From Mimachlamys varia (lineage: Eukaryota; Mollusca; Bivalvia; Pectinida; Pectinidae), in assembly GCA_947623455.1 (NCBI GenBank), contig OX392542.1, forward strand, positions 9,555,625 through 9,619,624: a DNA stretch of 64,000 bases, given 5' to 3'. The translations under genes were made by a program, and so were the position numbers. The number at the start of each line of letters is the position of its first letter. Position 1 is the stretch's first letter. The notes below the pieces were generated by a model, which was given only the letters and a program-made list of their open reading frames with translations, did no database searches and was not told the DNA's origin. This document shows positions 22,463 through 34,300 of the stretch, piece after piece.

Positions 22463-23765
22463 ATGAAAATAAATTCTTTATGGATGATTTGTTTTAGAAC
22501 TTGTTCCTTCAAAGTACACCTACATTGTAATTACGGTATACCGTAACACTTGTCATAACCCTGCATCTTTTGATTCCTAGTCTTGCTACGGTGTCCACAT
22601 ACTATAATCCTGCATCTTTCTAAATCCTGTATCTTTGGGAACGCTTTGTTATCAGCCTCTTCGTCTTCCTGGTGCTGTGAGTTTGTCCGTAGTCGTCATC
22701 AATCTACTTCTATGGATTCTCAGTAGTCAGTATAGAACTCGTGATATTGAGGCAAGCAAGGCAAGCAGTCCTGCATTTTCTACAAAATGTATCTAAAGGC
22801 ACGATATTGCGTCCCTACAAATACAGGGCGTTAACACGATTTACTGCTCTGTACAGCATCCATGTGTTTCTTCAAATCATTTGTACTTTCTTACTGAGCG
22901 CCACCTGCACATGAGTCTCGATCGAGTCCTGCAACTGAAGGTAATGAGAATCAGGATTTCGGCTGCTGAAGAACATTTAACAGATTAAGTTGTTTCTAAT
23001 AGCCCCTTTTTCTATACATGTTTATTTGTAGAGCCTCAATTTCATGAATGTTCAAAAGTGTGAATGAAACTCGTTTGGAGGAAACTTAGATCATGTCCGT
23101 GAAAGGAGAATACATCTTATGTACATATAGGAAATATTATCTTTCTAACAATGAAAAAGAGACAATACAAAAGCGTCAACAAAACCATAATCCGAACTCA
23201 AAATCGATTAATCGCAAACACCAAGAAAACGTCAACCTTCATAGCATACAAAATACTCCTCCATGAGACCAAGATGGCGACCATTAAACTTGTTCATAGT
23301 CCTCAGAAATCAAACAAAACTTAGCATGTCCCCTTACATCAGCTACAAATGTTGTTTTGATGCAAGAAAACTAGGTACATGTAGGGTCGACTTTTGATAT
23401 CAGGAAATGTCCGTCCTTCTCGTTTATATAACCATTTAGGTGTGTCATTTTTACCGTACGTCGATCCAAACCCCGGAAACAAGTTTGATTACACTGAACA
23501 TCTTGTTTAGGTCCAAATTTTACTATAGCAAGTTCTCGGGTTCCTGTTGACTAACATTGTAATGTAACACCATTGGCCTCTACCATATAGGTTATGTATA
23601 TATATTACTATTTAGAAAATATCTAAAACAAATGTAAGGCTATATACTGTATGTATAACCACTTTTATTTAAACAAGTATAAAAAAACAGATGTTCTGAG
23701 ACTCTCAATGAAAATTTATTTAGACTTTTTTGAAAGAGTATACTTAATAAACAATTTATCATAAA
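22463..23765. other. Interval between convergent genes A and C
   Basis: Holds a polyadenylation-like AATAAA at 22468-22473 for gene A. At 23160-23260 there is a minus-strand fragment of the dispersed retroelement 3' region (AAACCATAATCCGAACTCAA with AATCGATTAA). At 23265-23530 a decayed segment shares TTTTGATGCAAGAAA and GGTCGA..TTGAT words with the hAT-like MITE at 49.4-49.9 kb. Confidence 0.5.
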
Positions 23766-23949
23766 TTATCCGAATAATTCAGCTTTGACCAATTTCGTGG
23801 GCATCTCCTCAAACGGAGGGAAAGAAGTTGGGGCGTTTCCAAAGCAATCCACGGAAACGCTGCAGTCTTGATTCTTTATCACATTACAGTGTGTTCCGGG
23901 AGAGTCAGACAAGATAGCATTGTTGAAGATCTCATCAGTATATCCTATC
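23766..23949 (-). CDS. Gene C exon 3
   Basis: Acceptor TTTTACAG, 184 bp to TAA. Carries GYTDE and C-x7-C-x5-C, with a longer tail than the paralogs. Confidence 0.82.
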
Positions 23950-25609
23950 CTGTAAAAACATCAAATGCATTCTATATTAAAACATGATCGTCATGAAATG
24001 ATCTGAAGTGTAAATTTGTCTGGCGTTTTGACTTAGCCAATCACACATATAACGTTATGAAAAGTACGTCTTACCCAAGTGGCAATAAAAAAACAACAAA
24101 AAAACTTGTCAATGATTGTTTATGATCTTGTGGCCAAATGTATTTATTTATGGCTCGTGGTTTATAATAACTGTAAACCATTGTCAAGTTGAAATTCATA
24201 TTGACTATGCATGCCATGTAAACAATTTAATACGTACATTGTATATTTACTGTTTTTAGCATCTGTTTATCTCATACTTTTTTTCTCAGCATTTAGCTCA
24301 AATATCGTTTCTGCTTTTTCAATAAACAAATTCATAGTCTTATGAGTGCCAACTAAATTCGGTAGGGCTATAAAGAGGCAATGACGTACAATGGTAGATA
24401 TAGACTAATGTATAGGTTACAAGAAAATGTGTCATTTAAATTGTTATCGATTGTTTATTTTAAAGATATTTATTTAAGACTTGTCTGAATTTTAAATGTT
24501 TTATATATACAAAATTTTGATTAAGAAAAACAAGTGTGATTAATCTTAATGCCAATGATAAAAATTGATGTGCACATTTCGTTCTCCTATCATGCATTTA
24601 CCGGTAGAATAAGGAATCAGCTCAAACAAACCACCATCCGAACTCAAATTCCAGTGAAGTAGGGACAAATATTAAAAAATACATGAAAAGATACCAGGTG
24701 TTCGGGAAGAACGTTACTTATTTGACGACATACGCCATGGAAATCTAGGCCACATCCAAATAGATGTCGCGTCCTCAAAGCGAGAACATTAACCTCAATC
24801 CCATAAAGTTGGCATACTAATTAGCATATTCAAAATTGTCACATAGAAATATGTCTCAGGTTTGAAATTAAATCTTACCCGCACTTGCTGATCACATTTG
24901 TATCTAGACATGTGTATGACATACACTCTGGGTGGAGCCTCACTATCGTCACTCCTACTTGAAGTGTCGTACGATTAAACGTACATCCTTCGTCAGCTGT
25001 GCCTAGGACATCATATCGTAAAAATGAAGTATACAGTCGATATGAAAACAATTTGGCTGATAATTAAGTATTCATGTCGCCTATTATATTTACATTCATA
25101 AAGATTTTTTTAACTGCAGCTAATAATAGTTAACATGATTCAAGTCTGAAAATTGGAAGAAATAAAGGAACGAATTTCAAAGAGAACTATATAGAAATTA
25201 AAAGGTGAAAATAAATATTTCTGGGTTGCTATTAAAGGAAGTGTTCAAGTTTAAATGAAATAAAAACAAAACTGACTTTTGAGATATTCCCTAGTCGCCA
25301 GTGACCGTCGTTTTGAAGGAGGCATCGAGGTTTTTCAGGGGCAACAAAACCGAAAAAAAAAATTATTTATCATGATTGGGAATTTTTTTCATTTTGAAAG
25401 TCCGCTTAAGAATCCTTTAAAAAGTTTACTACTTCGTCAAATATATCTGACTCAACAATACAAAAACAAACTAAGAAAACACAATATTTGTGGCTATAGT
25501 AAAGGTGATAATAAAGCGACCAGAACTAACCGTCTGTTGTGATAGTACAGGAACACCCGACTCTGCCAGCCACGGCGAGGACGACGAGGATGACCAGGGA
25601 TGATAACAT
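23766..25609 (-). CDS. Gene C: secreted 8-Cys SVWC-like protein, three exons, 128 aa
   Basis: Exons 25609-25531, 25002-24879 and 23949-23766 on the minus strand join in phases 1 and 2 and end in TAA; total 387 bp. The leader MLSSLVILVVLAVAGRVGC is followed by SCTITTDG. Cleavage after V-G-C would leave eight cysteines (residues 21, 33, 53, 58, 67, 89, 97, 103). The core HPECMSYTC, SKCGIGYTDE at the splice joint and NQDCSVSVDC near the end align residue-for-residue with gene A. Exon 2 is exactly 124 bp in both. The C-terminal tail (about 20 residues, acidic then basic) is unlike A and B. It lies tail-to-tail with gene A, so the cluster evolved with an inversion or local rearrangement. SVWC-like assignment rests on cysteine order; the missing CC doublet is a caveat. 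Confidence 0.78.
24600..24850 (-). mobile_element. Retroelement 3' fragment, minus strand
   Basis: Reverse complement carries the dispersed core (ACTCGTTCTC-like, ATGGCGTATGTCGTC, CACCTGGTATC, TTGAGTTCGGATGGTGG). Decayed. Inside intron 2 of gene C. Confidence 0.5.
24879..25002 (-). CDS. Gene C exon 2
   Basis: Acceptor TGTCCTAG, 124 bp, donor GTAAGA. Carries the C-x19-C-x4-C-x8-C core. Confidence 0.82.
25531..25609 (-). CDS. Gene C exon 1 (signal peptide)
   Basis: 26 codons plus one base. Donor GTTAGT. The hydrophobic leader is followed by a CSC motif as in gene A. Confidence 0.78.
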
Positions 25610-25733
25610 GACGATGTCTTTATGAAGCTGCAGATCGTTCTGTTTCCGAATATCTTACTTCTGATGCTAACAGCGGCGTTGTGTATGATGGCGTGAAGTA
25701 TCCGAGATATATCGGGTAATATTGAGATGCCGG

Positions 25734-25741
25734 CTTAAATA
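25734..25741 (-). promoter_or_regulatory. Candidate TATA box for gene C
   Basis: TATTTAAG on the minus strand, about 125 bases upstream of the ATG. Upstream sequence resembles that of gene B in composition and word content. Confidence 0.3.
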
Positions 25742-27252
25742 GTTTGAAAAAATTTATTCTGTACCATGTGTCGCAAACACTTTAACCCTAGATCTAGTTG
25801 GTATTCAGGAAGGGGAATACGTAACGGTATTGAGATTATTTATGGTGACACAGAGCGAATGCATAATTTCAATGAAACCTTAATCAGACTCATATGGGTA
25901 GGAATGTTTTGTAAGAGAGGATAGACGAGTACTTTATTATTGTGTGCCAAACGTTGTACTTTCTATAAGTTCTTTATCCGTGTTCGAACTTATGCATATA
26001 TATTTAAGGTCTCTCGGTCCGTTGATTATCGTTCTTGGCAAAAACATGGCCGCTTTGACGGATATAAAATTTGATACCTATCGTGGGTAAGAAATTCACC
26101 ATACATACGCCGATGATCATGCAATTTGCAATCCGGCAAAGACCCAAGCGTCTGCTAGAATCAATGTAAACGATAGAAGGTTAAGTTGGTTGCGTAATTA
26201 TCGACTATATCAACCTGATCTTATGTAAACGTGTTGTGTAAATAATACAGTATGGTATAGGGGAGGTAATTAGTAACTCCAATGTATTTGAGTTATTCCC
26301 ATTTATCAGAAATCTGTTTATGTAAAACATATATTTGGGAGTTAATACAAGGACTTGGAACTTGTAACACGCGTTTGTGTTTTTATCAACAACGATGTCA
26401 TGATGTGAGTTTCATAAGAGGGTTCCCCATTCACCCTCATTCATCATATTAGTAGTGTTAACACCTAGACAACCTATATGTCCGCTTTAATTCTTTACAA
26501 CTGCATCATTAAACAAACTCATTGCTTTATATTTATTTGATATTTAATGCAACATGTTTTGATGATATCACTATTAAATAAATGCCATAAATGCTAGTTA
26601 TAAACTATTTTCTGTGTAATCTGATACCAGGCGAGTGGATACATTCATATCAGGCTAAAGCAATCGATAAACCTAGTTTCTCACTACTTTCAACGCATTC
26701 TGTGATATGGGAAAATCTATACCTCCTACAATTAAGTCCAGTTGCAGTGAAAGGGGAGGCAATTGAAATTAAAAAAAACCAATAATTCTGATTATTTTCC
26801 CAAATTTTAAGTGAAATAATGTTTTTTGGTTCAATTTTTTCATGCTTTTTTAAATAAGGATTGTTTCTTTATAACATAACTTTAAAAAATCAGATTTTCA
26901 TCCACACAATAATTTGATATTTGAAAATGTTGATGAAAAACATACATATAATTGTTTGTTTTGTTGAATAAAAGTTATACGAAACGTACAATATTTGCCT
27001 TCTTTGCTGTTTTATATGTATATATAACGTTAGGATTGTAATTCATTAAAACGTAAATTGTTAGTTCTTGATTTCGCTCTTTCTGCTGGTTTCCTTGAAA
27101 ATATCAGTTTTTCACCCCAAAAAGATTTCTGCAGTTTTTCGGCCAATTACAACAAAAATACTTGTTCTTTATACACTAGTAAACATTTGAGTGAAATTTC
27201 ATGAAATTCCTATGGATATTGACAAAGGAACCGAGTGACCTTAAGGATTGGT
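25742..27252. other. Intergenic, nothing recognised
   Basis: AT-rich with only short frames. No splice-supported exon or transposon end was found. Confidence 0.45.
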
Positions 27253-27394
27253 CTCATTTTGACTGTGTATACTGTAGAAGTATTCCCTTAATTCCGTTGG
27301 CAACGAACATATTCTATCGTACGCGTTAGCGCTCCATAGTGAATACGTTCGTTGTCAAATGCGGGCATACTAGCGTATACGCAGTCAAAATGAG
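27253..27394. mobile_element. Short MITE-like inverted repeat
   Basis: Ends CTCATTTTGACTGTGTATAC and GTATACGCAGTCAAAATGAG are inverted, and an inner pair (GGCAACGAACATATTC / GAATACGTTCGTTGTC) extends the palindrome. A related GC-richer scrap lies near 32175-32240. Confidence 0.7.
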
Positions 27395-27639
27395 GTACAA
27401 TCATCATTGATAATGTTTAAACACTATACGAAGATAAAAACATTAGACTCGGGTTACCACGATGGTAACCACCATTGTTAAGACAAAATAGTCCCAGTGA
27501 ATCTACATCAATTTATTGGCAAATTTAGAAAATATGCAATTAACAACATTTTTCTTCATTTCATCAAATGTGAATTTTAAACATAATACTATTACTAGCA
27601 TTTCGAACATACTTATTCACTTACAACTTTCCTTTGAAA

Positions 27640-27905
27640 TTGCTTATTAGAGCGTTTACTTGTTGTGATGACAATAATGACTCGGTTCTCATTTTGAGGA
27701 TTGATGCTTACTTGGATGTGGCCACGATTTACATGGCGGGTGTCGTCGATTAAACAGAAGACGCTTACTCTTCCGGAACACCTGGTCTTATTCTCTTGTA
27801 CCTTTACAGGAGTCTCCATGTAAATCTTTCTTTTGTTCATATTTTGCCCCTGGTTTAATCGATTTTGAGTTTTGATTATGATTTCGTTAACGCTTCGGTA
27901 TTCTC
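27640..27905 (+). mobile_element. Retroelement 3' fragment
   Basis: Contains ACTCGGTTCTCATTTTGAGG, ATGGCGGGTGTCGTCGAT, GACGCTTACTCTTCCGGAAC and TTGAGTTTTGATTATGATTT, the same order as the copies at 28.5-28.77 kb and, reversed, at 35.7-35.97 kb. Confidence 0.65.
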
Positions 27906-28054
27906 TTCTTTATTATTATCTTACAAACACGCATTGACACACTGATCTGGTAGTGACGCGGTCGAACGTCAGAAAGCGGTCATTGTTTGCATTACCGTCA
28001 AATAATTTCGAATGTGCATCAATTACCAACATCCATTTATTTTTTTAATTTGTA

Positions 28055-28780
28055 TGCGTAATGGATCTCAACAATACGCTTGCTGAGCACGTCGATCGTA
28101 TATACCTTTCTGAAATTGAAATAAAGAACACAACAGACTCTTCTACATCAGCTGCTTACCTCGATCTTCACTTAAACTATGACCAATATGGACAGCTTAC
28201 TACTAAGCTATACGATAAACGTGAAGATTTCTATTTTCCTATCGTGAACTTTCAATTTCTTGATAGTAATACCACTGATTCTCCAACCTACGGTGCTTAC
28301 ATGTCGCAGTTGATTTGATATTCTAGGGCTTGCTCTAAATATCGTGATTTTCGTGATCGATGTCGACTGCTGACAACACAAGGATTCGAGAGATACAGGT
28401 TGATCATAACTATGGGCAAGTTTTATGGTCGCCATCTTTGTCTCATTGAGAAATATTCTGTATCTTTAAGTGATATGAAGATGGACGTTTTTGAGGATGC
28501 TCATGAGTGTGCTTACTTGTTGTGATTGACAATGATACTCGGTTCTCATTTTGAGAACTTGATGTTGACTTGGGTGTGACAAAAATTTACATGGCGGGTG
28601 TCGTCGATGAAGCAGAAGACGCTTACTCTTCCGGAACACCTGGTCTTATTCTCTGTTACTGTTGCAAGGGATCTCCATGTAAATCTTTCCTTTGTTCATA
28701 TTTTGCCCCTGGTTTAATTGATTTTGAGTTCGGATTATGATTTTTTTTAACGCTTCGGTATTCCCTATTTTTTCTCAAAT
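28055..28780 (+). mobile_element. Retroelement C-terminal fragment, longest copy
   Basis: Frame-decayed coding sequence reading LAEHVDRIYLSEIEIKNTTD, then SAAYLDLHL, TKLYDKREDFYFPIVNFQFL and YGAYMSQLI. A stop replaces the next residue, after which YSRACSKYRDFRDRC and GKFYGRHLCLIEKYSVSL continue. The 3' region with GAAGACGCTTACTCTTCCGG follows. I recognise this as the widespread tail segment found downstream of reverse transcriptase in repetitive animal retroelement proteins. The exact clade is not assigned. Confidence 0.65.
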
Positions 28781-30368
28781 ATGTTCAACGTTTAAAGATG
28801 CTGAAATAACCAAACTTGGCTGTAATTGATTAGTTTTTGTTCTGAAGAGGCGTGAACTGCGCCATGTTTGAAACAGAAGTCGATCCGCCAAGCATTTTTA
28901 CATTGCTTATATGCTATAATGTATACACAGTCGGAGTTTACTAAGCTGAAGAAGGGAGAGATGTGAACATTTACAACTATTGAATACAAATATACAATAT
29001 CGCCATTTCCATCGATTTCGTCAGTATCTTGAAATTCCCGTCATCAAGTTGGTAACCTCATGAAAACTATCGTAACTAAATTCCACAGATGGTATTTTGA
29101 TTGCATGTCAATACGTGTGAACTTGTATATTATTTGTATACACCTACTTCAAAGCAATAAAACGAAGATATTAATCCTGCAGCCATCTTTATGCAGCTGT
29201 TGCAGCATTTGCTTGAAGATTAACTAAACAGTAAAAAATGTTAACATAGATAAATTCAGTTTTTTTTATTCTCTTAATATTTACATTAAGAACATCTGTT
29301 GATTCCATTTTATTTTAGTTTTTTTTCTTTTTCATACAAGACCCGTATAATACATTGCAGTATTTTATTTTCAGAAATGATTTATCGTGACTGGCGTCAT
29401 GCCCAAAAGAGTTAATTCATAATAATACAGTTGTGGTGTGGTGGACATCCTTAACGAAAACAGCGAATTGTTACGAAGGATTGCTCATTGGTCTCATAGG
29501 TATGTGGTCGTATACTGAAATAATACCTTGCAAAAGAAATTATTTAAAATTATTGGATAAAAAAAAAGAAACATTTTTCATCAATATACAACAGATGTTG
29601 AGTATATACAGCTCAGTTTGTATGTATATACGGTCTATCGAATGTCTCAGACATGTTCACGCTATAAATCAGGTATCGGATATGTTTTACTTAGAGCATG
29701 TTTTAGCTAACGACTAACTTCTCACTTGAATCAACGTTATATATAAGTATAACAGCTTTCTAAGATGTAGCTATTCTAGACCCGTAATACAAAATTTATT
29801 TTTTATCTTACTCTGCATATTAATTCAGGCAACTTTCAAGTTCTTAAGATCATATTGACGGCTAAAAAGCCATTAGGTCGTGTTGTGACGATTAAATAAC
29901 ATTTATGTTTTTACATCAATGGTTTAGTATAAGTGAAAAATCGGGATATATCAATGGTTAGGGTTTGTTAAGATAATCATAAATAGGAATGGTTTCTTTA
30001 ATTACGATGAAACGAAAACTTTGTGTTAATGAAAATATCATGGAATATCTATTGTTTGGATTTATGAAGATAATGTGAAATACCATTGTCTGTGTAAATG
30101 CAGATTACATGAAACATTAATGATTTGGATTTGTGAAGAAAATATGAAATACCAACGGTTGGTAACGAATCTATGAGACGACATGCTTGATGTGCGTATT
30201 ATTATCTTTAAGTTTAATATTACCGATTACATGACTTACCAACGGCCTTTATATCAGACTGGTAGAGAAAATCAAATCACAACTTTCAAACTTCAATAAA
30301 CAACGTTATTTTAATTTTCAAAACAAAGCAATTTACAACTGAGAAACCCTGATTAAGACTTCGTCAAT
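28781..30368. other. Intergenic, nothing recognised
   Basis: AT-rich. Short frames only. Repeated short phrases (ATGAAATACCA.. GGTT) near 30060-30170 suggest a decayed local repeat. Confidence 0.4.
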
Positions 30369-30525
30369 TCATTTGCCTAACAAAACTTCGCCAGGAGGAG
30401 GAATAAGGGTCGGGCCCAAGGTCTCTGGCGGTGGTGTGATCGGAACATATTCATATTCACATCTCGGTAGCTTCCGTATCTCGTAGCCCTCTCTTTCCTT
30501 AAGGTCGTCTGAGTTACTCCCATAC
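30369..30525 (-). CDS. Gene D exon 3
   Basis: Acceptor CTGTACCAG, 157 bp to TGA. One cysteine (PRCEYEY) and a Pro-rich tail (ITPPPETLGP). Confidence 0.65.
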
Positions 30526-32977
30526 CTGGTACAGAAAATATGTTTTTATTTACAGAGCTGTTCATTGCGAGAAAAATGGTTCCAATATTGTTTTAATGTG
30601 ATAGAAATGCTAAAGGTCCTTTATTACCGATGGGTGTTTTCTCTCTTGTGTAAACGATGGAATTATTCTCTCTTGAACTATATAAACCACAGGGATTTTC
30701 TCTCTTGGCCTATATAAACGATGCTGTTTTTCTCTATACCAGCGATGTGTATAAAACGGCGAATTTTCACTCCTGAACAAAACATCTCACTTGACTTATA
30801 TTCACAATAAATATTTTATTATATTGGCCTATTTAAGCGATTGAGGTTAAGGCGGTATACACTCCCCCACCGCTGCCACCAAACAAAATTTAACGAAGAG
30901 GCAGTCATTCATCTAACTGCTGACTACGCTAGAAGGTAGTATTGCTGAACTAGTGGGCGGATCTTCCGAGTTATGTCTCATCAATAAAAACTAGCAAAGC
31001 AGTAAGACTTAGCTGTTAATCTATGACCATTTAGAAAAAGACAACTTTTTTAAGACTGCATAGACATTTGACAAGATATTGACAACGTTTAGCACCAGAA
31101 TAAGTTTTAAGATGATGAGACCATCTGACTAAACAAAAACAATCAGATAAAACCTCGAACGCTTAATGGATTTAAATGGGTGACACAATGCATTGCAATC
31201 GCCTAAAACAATTGTGACTATAAATATTGAGAGAAAGTTGAAACAGTAGACGAAAATGTTAACATGCCGACAGCCACTTTCGTACACCGAGGGACGACCA
31301 CAACGTATTTATCCGTATAAAAAACGGCCTCCTGAAAGCCACTATCATACACCGGTGGACAACCACAACGTATGTAAACGTATAAAAAACGGTTTACTGA
31401 AAGCCATTATCATACAACGGGGAATGGCAATAACGTATTAAAATGTAGGGGGGGGGGGTCAACGGCCATAACGAAAAATACGTTAATATTTTCGAAAACA
31501 ATTTACGAAGAAACAGAGAGATCAAGGTCGCTAATTTACGCATTTTACCGTCATGGGTTTTCTTCAGAATACATACTAAAAATATTTAATACGTTTTGGC
31601 CGTTTTCCGAGAAAACAGAAATTACGGATCATTACGCTATAGATTCATATATCTAGCTGACCAAAAGTTACACAAATAACGGTTTTGTACATTGTGGCTG
31701 TTTGGGGAATCACAGTGACAACTTGTATGCTAAATCCGTGACGTAAAAAAGCGGAATAAGCGTTTTTGGAAGCAACAGACGTAGCATAGAAATGCGTACT
31801 TTATCGTAATCAATATTCATTCATTAATTTTTAATTAGCCATCTGAAGCAATTTTTTTATATATCATTTTTGTACCTATATCAACACTTAATTCAGAGTT
31901 TGCAATTCAGAAATATCTGTTTGTCGGCAGAAATTAAAATACCACTTTCATGATCCATTGTGCATTCAAGCATTACATAATATTTGGAGTGAATTTATTA
32001 CGTAATATTATAATTTGAAAACTTAAAATATTTTTTTCAATGAAGAAAAACCTATCAAACAGAGCGTCTTTTAAACACATAATTATGTCTTCAAGTATAT
32101 GGAATTGAACAGATTTCCCAAACATTGGATGTAGGCATATCTGCCCTAGTTAACAGTATATAAGGATTGCATTTGCGCTCCATTAAGAATGCGCGTTGCC
32201 AACTGCGTCTATGCTACCGTATCCCGTCAAAATGCTCGTCAATCCTGAATATGAAAACATGCTATTGTAAGCAGAACAAAACAGCTCAGGCGGAAATATT
32301 TACATCGATATTTGAGTAGAAAATTCAGTGTACGACATTCTATCTCTATAAATATATAAGACACTATTAGAATTCTTGTTTTTATTTACCTCGGTTTTCA
32401 TGAACGCGGACTGACACACTGAGTATGGAGTGACGCGGTTTCCATCACATCAGAAATTTATCTTAACATCAATAGAATAAAAAAGGAATCTGACTACCGG
32501 TAATGCATCTAAATGTTGACGTTACTAAGCAATGGTTGCCATGTTACTGTTCCCTCACTTAGGTTTGAACGGGTTAATATTGTAAATCAAGTATCAATCA
32601 CCCAATGCTATTTTATACACATTCAGAGTTAATAAAGACGAGGATGGATACAGATAAATCATTGCATTGAGTAACTAAGGTCAACCCGTTAACAGTGCTA
32701 ATAGTACCGTATTACATTAGTATAACTATCCAAAAGTCCTGTACAACATTCGCCTGAAACAATCAAATTGATTTTCATAAAAACTGTTAATGAACTAATT
32801 ATAATGTTTATTGCTAAGTTTAGGTGGAACTTTTTAAACAAAGGTTGCTGTCTTACCCACAACAGATCAGTCCCTCTGTAGTACAGGAACACTCCAGACA
32901 CCTCCTGTAGTATATCTTGGACTCTCCCACCTCTAACTTCCGGCGTGTGCGGTATTTGCAGTACTGCTTTTCTTTAT
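30369..32977 (-). CDS. Gene D: beta-microseminoprotein-like secreted protein (exons 2 and 3; exon 1 not found)
   Basis: Two minus-strand exons, 32977-32857 and 30525-30369, join in phase 2 and end in TGA. Exon 2 begins in phase 1. The exon 2 product has C-x19-C-x2-C-x-C-x6-CC (YCKYRTRRKLEVGE, then CLECSC, then LICCG), the signature spacing of the beta-microseminoprotein (PSP94/MSMB) N-terminal half, including the central Gly-Glu. Exon 3 gives GYEIRKLPRCEYEYVPI, loosely like the C-terminal half of that family but with fewer cysteines, followed by a proline-rich tail. The signal-peptide exon should lie upstream (above 32977), but no candidate with the right phase-1 donor was convincing. Intron phases and the Cys-Gly exon end are identical to genes A-C, suggesting shared ancestry within the VWC-like fold group. 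Confidence 0.6.
31262..31440. repeat. Three tandem copies of a 65-bp unit
   Basis: GCCACTWTCRTACACCG...ACCACAACGTAT...CGTATAAAAAACGG is repeated at about 31274, 31339 and 31404, the last copy degenerate. It lies in intron 2 of gene D. Confidence 0.7.
32857..32977 (-). CDS. Gene D exon 2
   Basis: Acceptor TATATTCAAG, 121 bp, donor GTAAGA. Six cysteines in the microseminoprotein arrangement. Confidence 0.7.
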
Positions 32978-33419
32978 CTTGAATATAAGAATGATTAATA
33001 ACATAACATACAGTGTTTAATCATTTCAACTTGGAATATCAATTTTCCAAAATATGTAAATTATAATTATTTTTTTTATGTAAATTCTAATTATTTTTTA
33101 GATTTTGAAATTGTATCTGACATACTTTTAACTTATTTTTTAAATTTGAATCCTAATATAAGTAGATTATTCGAGCGACGTAAGGACGGCGGCATATTTC
33201 TAATACAACATACAAAGTGTACTGACTTCACCTAGAAAATGAACGAATCATATACGAAAGTTCCTAACATGGAAAAGATAATTAAACCTTTATAATTACA
33301 TTATCCTGTTACGTCTGCCTAGTAAAATACACAAACACACCAAAAACGTCTTCTTACCATACGAGCAATATTCTCATTACAAACATACTTTGATTCTGTC
33401 AACTTAAATGCCTGTATAC

Positions 33420-34300
33420 ATGAACAATGCCTCAAAATGATCAAACTACGAAAATAGATGACGTAACACACACATATACTGCACCTTTTAAACTTAGTAA
33501 TACGAGTAGATAGAGTATGCCGGGAAAAAAAACTTAAACTGCATCATACATCTGGTTCGTCCTCGTAGGACTCTTCAGTGATGCTAGGGGCCAAAAGATG
33601 GTAATAAAAAAAATTCTAAACTAATGAAGCAGCAGCAGGGTCAGGTGCTTAATCCCTTTAATTTATGAATCTAGAAGTAAAATTAAACTAGTTATTTATA
33701 ATTTCAAATCGTGTACTACGTAATGTGTATATCATGTACCGTGCCACTACTCAAATGAGATTAACTGTGGTTGTGGAAGCTCCAGCAAACCTCGGGGCCT
33801 AAAAAATCCACTAGCAGTGTCTGCCACCTCCTATCATGAAAGATGACGTACCACAGACATATGCTGCACATTTTGAAATTTAGTAATAGATACAGCGTGC
33901 TGAAAAAAATGATAATTAAACTGCATCATACAGCTGTTTCGTCCTCTAGGGTTCTTCAGTGATGAACTAAAACACTTCCAAACATAAAAGAGAAATATAA
34001 CAAAATTTTCATTTATAACAACTTGTGAAAAAAAGACAAAAAAATTACCCATACTATTACAATAGAAACAGCTGCTCTCCGGAAAACGGCAATTTTTTCA
34101 ACGATTTATTTATTAAAAAGTGTTACAGAAATCTAATTCATCGCAAGCGTACGTCATAGTTCTGCATTAGTTTAGACATTTTGGATTCCTACCTTTTGGC
34201 CCCTAGCATCACTGAAGAGTCCTAGGAGGACGAAACAGCTGTATAATGCAGTTTAATTCATTTTTTCGGCATACTGATATGTGTGTGTTCCGTCATCTTT
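33420..34300. repeat. Dispersed element in two direct and one inverted copies
   Basis: A block with GATGACGTAMCACASACATAT, AAACTGCATCATACA, TTCGTCCTCKTAGG and CTTCAGTGATGCTAGGGGCC occurs at about 33458-33602 and 33842-33975, and inverted at 34187-34300. The outer copies (33.46 and 34.30 kb) are inverted relative to one another, so the whole may be one foldback element. No coding capacity is seen. Confidence 0.6.
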
